Shown here piece after piece: positions 37,959 to 49,313 of a stretch of DNA of 64,000 bases. The stretch comes from Thauera sp. K11. GTDB lineage: Bacteria; Pseudomonadota; Gammaproteobacteria; Burkholderiales; Rhodocyclaceae. Location: positions 2,294,001 to 2,358,000 of the forward strand of contig NZ_CP023439.1 in the NCBI RefSeq assembly GCF_002354895.1, given 5' to 3'. The first letter of the stretch is position 1; each line of letters begins with the position of its first letter. The translations under genes were made by a program, and so were the position numbers. The notes under the pieces were generated by a model that was not told where the DNA came from, made no database searches, and saw nothing but the letters and a program-made list of their open reading frames with translations.

Positions 37959-38510
37959 CTAGCCGCCGCCCGCGTCCTCCGTGGGCGAAGGCATCGTGCC
38001 GCTGGCGAGCCCTTCGATCAGTCCGAACAGGCGTTTGTAGAAGCCGGCATCGGAGATCGTCTCCTCGCCCACCTTGACGAGAGCCTCCTTGTCCGACGCC
38101 CAGGGAAGCGAGATGCCGCCTATGCCTGCGACGTTGACGGCGGTGCTGCTGGCCGCCGACTTGAGTTCGTAGCGCGTCTCCAGCCCGTTGGCGTATACCG
38201 CGGCACCGAGGCTGCTGGGCAGGCAGAACAGCGTGATGCCCAGCGTCACCCCGCGGTCCGACCTGGGCTGGAAGAACTTCTCGCCGCGGATGCGCGTCGG
38301 ATCTGCATCGTCGATGCGGTAGCCCTGGCTGAGCAGGGCGCGCTTGCCCAGTTCGCAGGCGCCGATGGGGTCGCGCGCGATCCAGGTCACGAACGGCGAA
38401 TCCGGCTGGAAGGTTTCGCCGCGATAGACCGGGGGCGGCGGCGACGCACATCCCGCGAAGGTCAGCCCGGCGCAGACCATCGGGAACAGGCGGCTTGATA
38501 CTCGGGACAT
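37959..38510 (-). CDS. DUF2242-like lipoprotein
   Basis: 183 aa. ATG 38510 gives a short basic N terminus, a hydrophobic stretch and a lipobox-like LTFAGCAS, so export and lipidation on Cys are likely. The mature part has CELGKRALLSQGYRI and RGEKFFQP, resembling DUF2242 proteins of betaproteobacteria. Function unknown. It ends 28 bases after the GH13 gene, convergent with it. A longer reading frame upstream overlaps the YihY gene and looks spurious. Confidence 0.72.
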   Translation of the reverse strand: MSRVSSRLFPMVCAGLTFAGCASPPPPVYRGETFQPDSPFVTWIARDPIGACELGKRALLSQGYRIDDADPTRIRGEKFFQPRSDRGVTLGITLFCLPSSLGAAVYANGLETRYELKSAASSTAVNVAGIGGISLPWASDKEALVKVGEETISDAGFYKRLFGLIEGLASGTMPSPTEDAGGG

Positions 38511-38618
38511 CGGAGCGGCACACTGCTGAGACTGAAGTGTGAATGGTAGAACATCCCCGGCCCCGCTTGCGCATCTCTTTTGCAGCCGGCGGGCCCCGGT
38601 CGAACAGGATGCAGATCG

Positions 38619-39539
38619 ATGCGCGGATTCGCTCAATACTGGCTCGGCGTGCTGAAGGACACCGTGCGCATCTGGCTCGAGGCACAGTCCTTCATGCATG
38701 CGGCGGCGCTCGCCTTCTTCACGCTGTTCTCGGTCGCGCCGGTCGTCATCGTGGCGGTGACGATCGTCGGCCTGGCGCTCGGCGAGCAGGCCGCGCAAGG
38801 GCAGATCGCGCAGCAACTGGAATCGACGATCGGCACCGAGGCCGCCACCGCGATCCAGACCGCGGTCGAGGGCAGCCGCATCGAGCGCAGCGGCATCCTG
38901 CCGTCACTGGCCGGACTCGGTGCGATGCTGTTCGGCGCCACCACCGTGTTCGCGCAGATGCAGACCGCGCTCAACGCCATCTGGGGCGTGGCGCCCCGCC
39001 CCACCCGAAGCAGCATCTTCCTTTACGTGAAGACGCGCCTGCTGTCCCTCACGGTGGTGCTCGCGATCGGCTTCGTGCTGCTGGTATCGCTGCTGCTGAG
39101 CCTCGCCGTCCGCACGCTGATCGTCTTCGCCCAGGCATGGCTGCCGGTGCCGCCCACCCTGCTGCTGGGTGTCGACACCCTCGTATCGGTCGCCGTGATC
39201 AGCCTGCTGTTCGGCACGATCTTCCGCGTACTGCCGGACGTGATCCTGAGCTGGCGCGACGTCTGGCTGGGTGCGTTGGTCACCGCCCTGCTCTTCGGCC
39301 TCGGCCGCAGCCTGATCGCGCTCTACCTGTCGACGACCGCGACCGCCTCCGCCTACGGCGCCGCCGGCTCGCTGGTGCTGCTCCTGATGTGGGTGAACTA
39401 CTCTTCGCTGATCCTGCTCTTCGGCGCCGCCTTCACCCGCGCGAACGTAGAAGCGCAGGGACGGCTGGTCCGGCCGCGGATGACGGCGATCCGCATGCAC
39501 CGCCAACTCGTCGAAGAGGAAGCCGCCCCGCCGGTGTAA
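38619..39539 (+). CDS. YihY/BrkB family membrane protein
   Basis: 306 aa with about six hydrophobic segments. N-terminal AAALAFFTLFSVAPVVIV, middle FGATTVFAQMQTALNAIWGV and C-terminal YGAAGSLVLLLMWVNYSS are signatures of the family once called ribonuclease BN and now treated as inner-membrane proteins of unknown function. AGGA lies 9 bases before ATG 38619. Divergent from the DUF2242 gene by 108 bases. Confidence 0.9.
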   Translation: MRGFAQYWLGVLKDTVRIWLEAQSFMHAAALAFFTLFSVAPVVIVAVTIVGLALGEQAAQGQIAQQLESTIGTEAATAIQTAVEGSRIERSGILPSLAGLGAMLFGATTVFAQMQTALNAIWGVAPRPTRSSIFLYVKTRLLSLTVVLAIGFVLLVSLLLSLAVRTLIVFAQAWLPVPPTLLLGVDTLVSVAVISLLFGTIFRVLPDVILSWRDVWLGALVTALLFGLGRSLIALYLSTTATASAYGAAGSLVLLLMWVNYSSLILLFGAAFTRANVEAQGRLVRPRMTAIRMHRQLVEEEAAPPV

Positions 39540-39611
39540 AGGAGCCGATGCGCAGCAGCCCCTCCACGAGGAAAGCCGGCATGGCCTCGATCCATGCCGA
39601 GCGGGGACTGC

Positions 39612-39639
39612 TTGCATTCCCGGCCTCGACGTGTAGAAT
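39612..39639 (+). promoter_or_regulatory. Candidate promoter upstream of the tRNA-Arg pair
   Basis: TTGCAT (39612-39617), 16-base spacer, TAGAAT (39634-39639). No coding sequence follows before the tRNAs. A GC hairpin (39680-39687 with 39703-39710) and a T-run at 39760-39764 lie downstream. The interval 39540-39746 otherwise holds nothing clear. Confidence 0.3.
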
Positions 39640-39746
39640 CGCGCGCCTTGAGACGGAAGCGTGGCGGCTATGATGCTTCCGCCGGGCGGAAATGAAGCGC
39701 CTGCCCGGCGGGGGAAAAAATTCCCGCGATCCGATCGAATCAGGTG

Positions 39747-39774
39747 TTGAAGAGGAATCTTTTTCGGCTATAAT
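39747..39774 (+). promoter_or_regulatory. Promoter for the tRNA-Arg pair
   Basis: TTGAAG (39747-39752), 16-base spacer, perfect TATAAT (39769-39774), 27 bases before the first tRNA. Confidence 0.65.
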
Positions 39775-39801
39775 TCTGCCTCTTCGTTGTTGCAACACAA
39801 C

Positions 39802-39878
39802 GCGCCCGTAGCTCATCTGGATAGAGTACCTGGCTACGAACCAGGGGGTAGGAGGTTCGAATCCTTCCGGGCGCGCCA
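39802..39878 (+). tRNA. tRNA-Arg (anticodon ACG), copy 1
   Basis: 77 bases with encoded CCA. Acceptor GCGCCCG pairs with CGGGCGC. The anticodon stem CCTGG/CCAGG encloses ACG at 39836-39838. The T-loop GGTTCGAATCC is standard. The wobble A is expected to be deaminated to inosine by TadA, reading CGU, CGC and CGA. Confidence 0.97.
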
Positions 39879-39925
39879 GTTTCAGAGTCTCTCCACCCGA
39901 GGGTCTCGAGTCTTGTTGCATCGGA

Positions 39926-40002
39926 GCGCCCGTAGCTCATCTGGATAGAGTACCTGGCTACGAACCAGGGGGTAGGAGGTTCGAATCCTTCCGGGCGCGC
40001 CA
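39926..40002 (+). tRNA. tRNA-Arg (anticodon ACG), copy 2
   Basis: Identical to copy 1, with anticodon at 39960-39962, separated from it by 47 bases. The two share one promoter and one terminator. A tandem duplication that raises dosage of the main arginine tRNA of GC-rich coding sequence. Confidence 0.97.
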
Positions 40003-40016
40003 ACCAGAACGGCGTG

Positions 40017-40046
40017 AAGCCCAGTCCTTTCGACTGGGCTTTTTGC
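40017..40046 (+). terminator. Terminator of the tRNA-Arg pair
   Basis: AAGCCCAGTC (40017-40026), loop CTTTC, GACTGGGCTT (40032-40041), then T residues. Confidence 0.85.
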
Positions 40047-40135
40047 TTTGACCGGCCGGATTGCGCATTGCGCACCTCCGGCCCATGTTGTCGTGGTACC
40101 GTCCGCACACCACGCCCCGGCTGCGCCTGCCCGCA

Positions 40136-41164
40136 ATGAACGACGCATACACCCTCCTCGGCCTGCATCCGGGCGTCGCCCAGAAGGACATCAAGCGGGC
40201 ATTCCGGCGGCTTGCCATGCAATGGCACCCCGACCGGAATCCCGACCCCGCTGCGCTGGAGCATTTCAAGGCCCTGCGTGCCGCCTACGAGCGCCTGCTG
40301 GCCAGCGCCGAGTCCGGCCCCGCCGCCGAAACCGGGACCGATGCGCCGCAGGACACCCATCCCGCCGGCGGCGATGCGTCGCCGGGCGCGGACCGCCGCC
40401 AGGATCTGTCACTGACGATAGAGGAAGCCTGGCTGGGGTGCGAAAAGCCGGTGAAGATCGCGCGCGAGGCGGAGTGCGCCACCTGCGGCGGCAGCGGCGA
40501 GGAAGCGCTTGCCCACACGCAGCTGTGCAAGGACTGCCACGGATCGGGCCGCGTCCGGGTGGGCGGCAACCTGGAGCGCTGCAAAGTCTGCGCCGGACGG
40601 GGCTACAGGACGCAGCGCACCTGTACCGACTGCGAGGGCAGCGGCCGCACGCAGGCGTGGCGTACCCTCGCCGTGAAGGTTCCGCCGGGACTGCTGGGCG
40701 GCGACGAATTGCGCATCGCCGGCGCGGGAGAACCTTCGCCCCATCCGGACGGAGCGAGCGGCGATCTCAGGCTGCGGGTGCTCATCGCGGCGCACGACCT
40801 GTATCGCCTCGAGGGGCGCGATCTGAGAGTGTCGCGGCCGGTCGGCGCTCTGCGCATGCTCGCCGGCGGCGACATCGAGGTGCCGGTGCCCGGAGGCTCG
40901 GTCCGCCTGCATGTGGAAGCCGGCAAGGCGGCACCGCGCGAACTGCGTGTCGACGGCGCGGGTTTTCCCGCTGGCCGCGGCCAGCCCGCCGGCGCCCTGA
41001 TCGTCGAACTGCGGCCCGTGGCACCCGAAGCTTGCGACAAGCATCAGAGGCAGGTCCTGGAGGAACTGGACGCCGAGCTTTCGCGCAAGGCGAAACGGCA
41101 TTACCCCGAACTGGCCGAGTGGGAAACGAACTGGCTACCTTCCCGGCAGCCGGGACGTACCTGA
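40136..41164 (+). CDS. DnaJ-family co-chaperone-like protein
   Basis: 342 aa. The J domain (about residues 1-65) has the HPD triad in QWHPDRNPD. A linker of about 35 residues, rich in Ala, Gly and Asp, replaces the usual Gly/Phe region. Four CxxCxGxG repeats follow (CATCGGSG, CKDCHGSG, CKVCAGRG, CTDCEGSG), then the C-terminal substrate-binding beta domains. A type I DnaJ, though the J-domain start is compact and sequence is divergent. It may be a second DnaJ beside the main one, which would lie with dnaK elsewhere. No clear ribosome site before ATG 40136. Confidence 0.85.
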   Translation: MNDAYTLLGLHPGVAQKDIKRAFRRLAMQWHPDRNPDPAALEHFKALRAAYERLLASAESGPAAETGTDAPQDTHPAGGDASPGADRRQDLSLTIEEAWLGCEKPVKIAREAECATCGGSGEEALAHTQLCKDCHGSGRVRVGGNLERCKVCAGRGYRTQRTCTDCEGSGRTQAWRTLAVKVPPGLLGGDELRIAGAGEPSPHPDGASGDLRLRVLIAAHDLYRLEGRDLRVSRPVGALRMLAGGDIEVPVPGGSVRLHVEAGKAAPRELRVDGAGFPAGRGQPAGALIVELRPVAPEACDKHQRQVLEELDAELSRKAKRHYPELAEWETNWLPSRQPGRT

Positions 41165-41193
41165 CCGGCTGCCGGGAAGATGCCGCGCTTCGC

Positions 41194-42510
<1,317 letters not shown>

Positions 42511-42616
42511 TCAGCGGGTTATTGGAGAAAGTTCATCATACATCTGCACCGGGCCTGCCAAGCCATTGGTTGACAACGACTATCGGCGATGGGTGCGCTC
42601 GCCGGACGGCAACAGT

Positions 42617-42633
42617 TTGATTATTCAAATCAA
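42617..42633. promoter_or_regulatory. Inverted repeat TTGATT-N5-AATCAA
   Basis: A perfect 6-base dyad in the AT-richer 265-base gap between serS and the small hypothetical gene. The spacing does not fit an FNR box (which has 4 bases between TTGAT and ATCAA). Possible regulator site, no assignment. Confidence 0.3.
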
Positions 42634-42752
42634 TGGCTTGTGAAATCCAAAGGGGGAAATTTAGTTTGCCATCTCCATTTCCCCACATATTCTTAGAGGA
42701 GGGCATCATCAATGCCGCTCCAGACGGCAGGAACCTGAGGTGGAGGGTATCT

Positions 42753-43016
42753 ATGCTTTCGATTCGCGACTGCCTTGATTATTGCGATCTGACTGACGAA
42801 GAAGTTGAACTCATTGCGGAACACGAGGGAATCCCCGACGTCGCCGCCGCCCAGGTGGCATGCGGCCTCGTGCAGACACCGGAAGGTGTCCTTCTCATCA
42901 CCAATTACATGCTGGATCTGATCGAACGGGCCGACGAGGAAGGCGATCAAGCCAAGGCCGACCGGGCCAGGTCGTTATGCGCTCAATTCATGGCCGATCA
43001 TCCGCTTCCCCACTGA
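42753..43016 (+). CDS. Small acidic conserved-looking protein
   Basis: 87 aa from ATG 42753, with GGAGGG 6 bases upstream. Begins MLSIRDCLDYCDLTDEEVEL and contains HEGIPDVAAAQVACGLVQTP. Acidic and helical, no membrane segment. I do not recognise a domain. Its last 29 bases overlap the convergent rarA 3' end. The good ribosome site and clean frame suggest a real gene; function unknown. Confidence 0.7.
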   Translation: MLSIRDCLDYCDLTDEEVELIAEHEGIPDVAAAQVACGLVQTPEGVLLITNYMLDLIERADEEGDQAKADRARSLCAQFMADHPLPH

Positions 43017-44355
43017 CCGGCTCGTCCCTCGCTGCATCTCCCTTGCAACGCGCGTCTGCGTCCCGATCCAGGGCGCGCAGGCGCGCGAGTTTTTCCGCGA
43101 TCCGGATCTCCAGCCCACGCGGGACGGGCTGATACCAGCCGGGCTCCGCCATGCCTTCGGGCAAGTAGCGCTCGCCCGCGGCATAGGCGTCGGATTCGTC
43201 ATGCGCGTAGCGGTAGGCCCTGCCGTAGCCGAGTTCCTTCATCAGGCGGGTCGGGGCGTTGCGCAGATGCAGCGGCACCGGCCGCGATCCATCCTGCTGC
43301 ACGAACGCACGCGCCGCGTTGTAGGCTTTGTACACCGCGTTCGACTTCGCCGCGCAGGCAAGGAACACCACTGCCTCGGCAAGCGCGAGTTCGCCTTCGG
43401 GGGAACCCAGGCGCTCGTAGGTGGCACAGGCGTTCAGCGCGATTTCGAGAGCTCGCGGATCGGCCAGTCCGACGTCCTCGACCGCCATTCGCACCAGGCG
43501 CCGTCCGAGATAATGCGGATCCGCTCCCCCGTCGAGCATCCGGCACATCCAGTAGAGCGCGGCATCGGGATGCGAACCCCGCACCGACTTGTGAAGCGCC
43601 GAAATCTGATCGTAGAAAGCCTCGCCGCCCTTGTCGAAGCGGCGCAGGTTGCGCGACAGCGCATCGTCGACGAAGTCCGGCGTGACCGGGTCCACCCCGG
43701 CGGTTTCCGCCGCGGTCTGCACCTGCTCGATGATGTTCATCAGCCGCCGGGCATCGCCGTCGGCAAAGCCGATCAGGCGGTCGCGCGCACCTTCGTCGAA
43801 GTGGAGCGCGGGGCAGGCCAGCGCGCAGGCGCGCTCGAACAGGAGCGTCATCGCCTCCGTATCGAGCGGCTCGAGCACATAGACGGCGGCACGCGACAGC
43901 AGCGCCGAATTGACCTCGAAGGACGGATTCTCGGTGGTGGCGCCGATGAAGGTGACCAGCCCCTGCTCGACGAAAGGCAGGAAGGCGTCCTGCTGCGCCT
44001 TGTTGAAACGATGCACCTCGTCGACGAAAAGGATGGTGTGCCGTCCGCGCGCCTTGGCCGCCTGGGCCTGCTGTATGGCCTCGCGGATCTCCTTCACGCC
44101 GGAGAACACCGCCGACAGCGCCACGAACTCGGCATCGAATCCCTGCGCCATGAGCCGCGCGAGCGTGGTCTTGCCCACCCCGGGCGGCCCCCACAGGATC
44201 ATCGAATGCGGCTTGCGCGCCGCGAACGCGAGCCGCAGCGGCTTGCCGGGGCCGAGCAGATGCGCCTGGCCGGCGACTTCGTCGAGGCTCTTCGGGCGCA
44301 TGCGCTCCGCGAGCGGTACGCGCGGCGGTTCCAGGTCCTCGAAAAGATCGGTCAT
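42988..44355 (-). CDS. rarA: Replication-associated recombination ATPase RarA (MgsA)
   Basis: 455 aa AAA+ protein related to clamp-loader subunits, acting at stalled forks. Walker A WGPPGVGKTTLAR is near residue 57, Walker B FVDEVHRFNKAQQD near 110, and sensor 1 is GATTENPSF. The C-terminal tetramerisation region has LYWMCRMLDGGADPHYLGRR. The last 25 residues are a charged tail with a Cys. The 3' end overlaps the convergent small gene by 29 bases. lolA lies 11 bases upstream on the same strand. Confidence 0.96.
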   Translation of the reverse strand: MTDLFEDLEPPRVPLAERMRPKSLDEVAGQAHLLGPGKPLRLAFAARKPHSMILWGPPGVGKTTLARLMAQGFDAEFVALSAVFSGVKEIREAIQQAQAAKARGRHTILFVDEVHRFNKAQQDAFLPFVEQGLVTFIGATTENPSFEVNSALLSRAAVYVLEPLDTEAMTLLFERACALACPALHFDEGARDRLIGFADGDARRLMNIIEQVQTAAETAGVDPVTPDFVDDALSRNLRRFDKGGEAFYDQISALHKSVRGSHPDAALYWMCRMLDGGADPHYLGRRLVRMAVEDVGLADPRALEIALNACATYERLGSPEGELALAEAVVFLACAAKSNAVYKAYNAARAFVQQDGSRPVPLHLRNAPTRLMKELGYGRAYRYAHDESDAYAAGERYLPEGMAEPGWYQPVPRGLEIRIAEKLARLRALDRDADARCKGDAARDEPVSGEADDRP

Positions 44356-44366
44356 GGACGAAACGT

Positions 44367-45044
44367 TCAGCGCGGCTGCGCGGCCGGGTCGGATGCCTCA
44401 CCGATCACGTCAGCGCCGGCGGGCGGGACGAAGTGGAAGCGACCCTCGTCCTGCGGAGGGTTCGGACGCAGCCGCGTGAAGCTGATCAGCGTGATCTGGC
44501 CGAAGTTGTCCTGCATCTCCATGCGCTTGAGTTCGCTGCCGGAAAGGCCGATGCGCAAGGAATCGAAGGCGCCTTCGGCGCGTTTCGGCCGCGCCTCCAC
44601 CCAGCTCAGGCCATCGCCGCTGCCGGCGTCGGTCAGCACGAAATTGTCGTCCAGCGAGCCGCTCCCGAACAGGATCGCCGCCGGCGTGGCGCCGAGGGCA
44701 TCGCCGATCCGGCGCACGGTGACCTGATTCAGGTCGCGGTCCCACGTCCACATGCGTTCGCCGTCACCGACGAGCAGTTGCGGATAGGGCTTCTCGTATT
44801 CCCAGCGGAACTTGCCGGGCCGGGCGAAGGCGAAGCGGCCGGCGGACTGCTGCGGCCTGCGGCCCGACTTCGCGGTCACGATCTGTTCGAACTCGCCCTC
44901 GGCACTGCGCGTCACCGAGACGAACTGGCGCAACTGCGCAACCGCGTCGGCCGCTGCCGCCGCACCGGCGACCAGGATCATCGCGACGCCTGGCAGCACA
45001 CGGCGGGCGACGGACCAGGCCGGATTCCTGCGCCTTGCATTCAT
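44367..45044 (-). CDS. lolA: Outer-membrane lipoprotein carrier LolA
   Basis: 225 aa periplasmic chaperone that takes lipoproteins from LolCDE to LolB. The signal peptide spans about residues 1-34 (hydrophobic [17 protein letters not shown]). Family motifs are [34 protein letters not shown] and the [11 protein letters not shown] strand. The start ATG overlaps the stop of ftsK (ATGA), giving ftsK-lolA-rarA, an order common in proteobacteria. Confidence 0.95.
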   Translation of the reverse strand: MNARRRNPAWSVARRVLPGVAMILVAGAAAAADAVAQLRQFVSVTRSAEGEFEQIVTAKSGRRPQQSAGRFAFARPGKFRWEYEKPYPQLLVGDGERMWTWDRDLNQVTVRRIGDALGATPAAILFGSGSLDDNFVLTDAGSGDGLSWVEARPKRAEGAFDSLRIGLSGSELKRMEMQDNFGQITLISFTRLRPNPPQDEGRFHFVPPAGADVIGEASDPAAQPR

Positions 45045-47332
45045 TCGCTCTCCTTGGCGGGCACGATCACTTCGCGGTTTCCATTGCTTCCCATGGGCGA
45101 TACGAGCCCGGCGCGCTCCATTTGTTCAATGAGACGTGCTGCGCGGTTGTAACCGATCCGCAAATGGCGCTGCACCAGCGAGATCGACGGTCTGCGCGTC
45201 TTCACGACGACCTCGACCGCCTGGTCGTAGAGCGGATCGGCCTCGCCGTCGCCGCCCTCCCCGCCGGCGCCGATGGCCCCGTCGAGGTCGTCCTCCGCCG
45301 CCGCAAGGATGCCATCCACGTAGTCCGGCGGGCCGACGCGCTTCAGGTGGTCCACCACCTTGTGCACCTCGTCGTCCGCCACGAAGGCGCCATGCACGCG
45401 AATCGGCAGGCCGGTGCCGGGGGCCAGGTACAGCATGTCGCCCATCCCCAGCAGCGCTTCCGCCCCCATCTGGTCGAGGATGGTGCGCGAATCGATCTTG
45501 GACGAAACCTGGAAAGCGATCCGCGTCGGCACGTTCGCCTTGATGAGGCCGGTGATCACATCCACCGACGGACGCTGCGTCGCGAGGATCAGGTGGATGC
45601 CCGCCGCGCGCGCCTTCTGCGCCAGGCGGGCGATGAGTTCCTCGACCTTCTTCCCGACCACCATCATCAGGTCGGCAAGCTCATCAACGACGACGACGAT
45701 GTAGGGCAGCGGTTCGAGCGGCTCGGGGTTCTCGGGGCTGATGGAGAAGGGATTCGTCAGCGGCGCCTCGGCCTTGCGCGCCTCCTGCACGGCCTTGTTG
45801 AACCCCGCCAGGTTGCGCACGCCGACCGCTGCCATCAGCTTGTAGCGCTTGTCCATCTCGGTCACGCACCAGTTGAGCGCGTTGGCCGCGTGCTTCATGT
45901 CGGTGACGACGGGCGCGAGCAGATGGGGAATGCCTTCGTAGATCGACAGTTCCAGCATCTTCGGGTCGACCATGATGAGGCGCACCCGCTCGGGCTCGCT
46001 CTTGTACAGCAGCGACAGGATCATCGCGTTGATGCCCACCGACTTGCCCGAGCCGGTCGTACCGGCCACGAGCAGGTGCGGCATCTTGGCCAGGTCGGCG
46101 ACGACCGGCTGCCCGCCGATGTCCTTGCCCAGCACCACCGTGAGCGGCGAACTCATGTCGTGGTACGCCTTGGAGCCGACGATCTCGGACAGCCGGACCA
46201 TCTGCCGCTTGGAGTTGGGCAGTTCCAGCGCCATGCACGACTTGCCGGGCACCGTCTCGACGACGCGCACCGACACCAGCGACAGGGCGCGAGCGAGATC
46301 CTTGCCCAGGTTGACCACCTGGCTGCCCTTCACGCCCACCGCGGGCTCGATCTCGTAGCGGGTGATCACCGGGCCAGGATAGGCGGCGATGACCTTCACT
46401 TCGACACCGAAATCGGCCAGCTTGGTCTCGATCAGGCGCGAGGTGAATTCGAGCGCCTCGGCCGACGGCGGCTCGACGTCGGACGAGGCGGGATCGAGCA
46501 GCGCGACCGGCGGGATCGCTCCCACCGCCTCGTCGGAGAACAGGGGCTGCTGGCGCTCCCTCTCCACACGCTCGGATTTCGGCACGGCGGCCACCGGCGG
46601 CTCGATGCGAAGCGGCGCCGGGGCGGCCTGCTCGGTCTTGCGCCGGCGCGTCTCCACGACCGCCTCGCGCCGCTGCGCGACCTGCCGCCCGGCCCGCCTG
46701 TCCTGCCAGCGCTGCCAAGCCTCCTGCACGGCCGCTACCGCCTGCTCGAGCGCCAGCCCCACCTGCTCGACGAACGCGAGCCAGGACACGCCGGTGAACA
46801 ACGACAAACCGGAAGCCAGCGCCGCCAGGAGCAGCAAGGTGCCGCCGGTGAAGCCGAAATAGCGCTGGATCAGTTGCCCCAGTTCCATCCCGATCAGACC
46901 GCCCGGCGCGAGCGGAACCGCGCCGCCATGGCTGTGGAAACGAAGGAACTCCAGCGCACTGCTGGCAAGCAGCACGACGAAGAAGCCGAGCAGGACGAAA
47001 AAGAACGACCTGCGGTCCAGCGTCAGGCGATTCTTCAGCCGGCGGAATCCCCATATCAGCCCGTAGGCGAGGAAGACCACCCACCACCACGCCGAAATTC
47101 CGAACAGATACAGCAGGAGGTCGGCCAGCCAGGCACCGAAGCGCCCGCCCGGGTTGGCGACGCGCTCCACCGAGGAGGCATGCGACCAGCCCGGATCGGT
47201 CTTGCTGTAGCCCAGCAGGACCAGCCCGACGTACAGCGACATGACGCCCAGAATCAGCCAGCGTGCCTCCTGCAGCAGCAGGGAAATCTTTTCGGGGAGG
47301 GGCTGGGAACGGTGCGACGAGCGAGACAGCAT
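45041..47332 (-). CDS. ftsK: DNA translocase FtsK
   Basis: 763 aa. The N-terminal part has four or five membrane helices ([31 protein letters not shown] and others). A relatively short charged linker follows. The RecA-like motor has Walker [15 protein letters not shown] and Walker [13 protein letters not shown]. The C-terminal gamma winged helix is [19 protein letters not shown], which reads KOPS. Start chosen at ATG 47332 (MLSRSSHRS) though no strong ribosome site precedes it. Coordinates chromosome dimer resolution with division. Confidence 0.95.
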   Translation of the reverse strand: MLSRSSHRSQPLPEKISLLLQEARWLILGVMSLYVGLVLLGYSKTDPGWSHASSVERVANPGGRFGAWLADLLLYLFGISAWWWVVFLAYGLIWGFRRLKNRLTLDRRSFFFVLLGFFVVLLASSALEFLRFHSHGGAVPLAPGGLIGMELGQLIQRYFGFTGGTLLLLAALASGLSLFTGVSWLAFVEQVGLALEQAVAAVQEAWQRWQDRRAGRQVAQRREAVVETRRRKTEQAAPAPLRIEPPVAAVPKSERVERERQQPLFSDEAVGAIPPVALLDPASSDVEPPSAEALEFTSRLIETKLADFGVEVKVIAAYPGPVITRYEIEPAVGVKGSQVVNLGKDLARALSLVSVRVVETVPGKSCMALELPNSKRQMVRLSEIVGSKAYHDMSSPLTVVLGKDIGGQPVVADLAKMPHLLVAGTTGSGKSVGINAMILSLLYKSEPERVRLIMVDPKMLELSIYEGIPHLLAPVVTDMKHAANALNWCVTEMDKRYKLMAAVGVRNLAGFNKAVQEARKAEAPLTNPFSISPENPEPLEPLPYIVVVVDELADLMMVVGKKVEELIARLAQKARAAGIHLILATQRPSVDVITGLIKANVPTRIAFQVSSKIDSRTILDQMGAEALLGMGDMLYLAPGTGLPIRVHGAFVADDEVHKVVDHLKRVGPPDYVDGILAAAEDDLDGAIGAGGEGGDGEADPLYDQAVEVVVKTRRPSISLVQRHLRIGYNRAARLIEQMERAGLVSPMGSNGNREVIVPAKESE

Positions 47333-47475
47333 GGAGAAGCGGCAGGAAGGCCGGAAGGACACAACGGAAGGAAGGATTATATGCGATCCCCCGTCATCGC
47401 CGTCCGCGGGTGTCGGCGGCCGGCCGCGCAGGCCCGGCCGCAACGAGCGTCAACCCGCCGCCTTCCGGTGCCTCG

Positions 47476-48147
47476 TCAGACCTCGCTGAGGCGGTCGCGC
47501 AGGATGATTCCGCGCGCAGTCTCTTCGATCAGGCCCTGCTGCCCGAGGTCTTTCATCACCCTGCTGACCATTTCGCGCGAAGCGCCGATCATCTTGGCGA
47601 TGTCCTGCTTGGAGATCTTGCGGACCACGACGGTCTTGCCATCGACGTCCTCCGACATCTCGATCAGCAGGCGCGCCACGCGCCCGTAGACGTCCATCAG
47701 GGCCAGGCTCTCGATCTTGCGGTCGGCATTGCGCAGACGCTCCGCGAGATTGCACATGATGCGCCATGCGATCTCGAAGTTGTCGTGCATGATCTGGCGG
47801 AACTCGTTCTTGGAGATCATCACCAGGTCCGAGGCGACGACCGCGATGACCGAGGCCGAGCGAGGCTGCTCGTCGAACATGCCCATCTCGCCGAAGAGTT
47901 CCCCCTGGCCGAGGATGGAAAGGATGACCTCGCGTCCGTCCTCGTCACTGACGACGACCTTCAGGCTACCGGTCAGGACGAAATAGACGTAGTCGGGACG
48001 ATCTCCCGCGTTGACGACGGTCTGTCCGCGCGGAATGCGACGCATCATGGCAACGCGGGCCACGGCTGCGAGCACTTCGTCCGACAGGCCGTGGAAGAGC
48101 GGGAAGGTTTTGAGGGCGATGGGGGATACGACCGTTGGCTGACTCAT
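47476..48147 (-). CDS. Crp/Fnr family transcriptional regulator
   Basis: 223 aa. A cyclic-nucleotide-binding-type beta barrel (about 15-130) contains GELFGEMGMFDEQPRSASV, close to the CRP phosphate-binding cassette with Arg and Ser. The helix-turn-helix at about 175-200 is ISKQDIAKMIGASREMVSRV. The FNR-type N-terminal cysteines are absent, so this is CRP-like rather than an oxygen sensor. GGAGA lies 5 bases before ATG 48147. Lies next to ftsK and divergent from trxB. Confidence 0.93.
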   Translation of the reverse strand: MSQPTVVSPIALKTFPLFHGLSDEVLAAVARVAMMRRIPRGQTVVNAGDRPDYVYFVLTGSLKVVVSDEDGREVILSILGQGELFGEMGMFDEQPRSASVIAVVASDLVMISKNEFRQIMHDNFEIAWRIMCNLAERLRNADRKIESLALMDVYGRVARLLIEMSEDVDGKTVVVRKISKQDIAKMIGASREMVSRVMKDLGQQGLIEETARGIILRDRLSEV

Positions 48148-48206
48148 GCTGTCTCCGGGCAACACGGACTACGTAGACATGTCGTGACAACTTTTCACCA
48201 GTGTAA

Positions 48207-49301
<1,095 letters not shown>

Positions 49302-49313
49302 GGAGCCCCGCCG

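Noticed and set aside
38511..38816. Long N-terminal extension of the DUF2242 lipoprotein
   Set aside because: It would overlap the YihY gene antiparallel, lacks family similarity, and would bury the signal peptide that begins at 38510.
42617..42633. TTGATT-N5-AATCAA as an FNR/Anr box
   Set aside because: An FNR box has TTGAT-N4-ATCAA. Here the gap between those pentamers is 7 bases, so it is kept only as an unassigned dyad.
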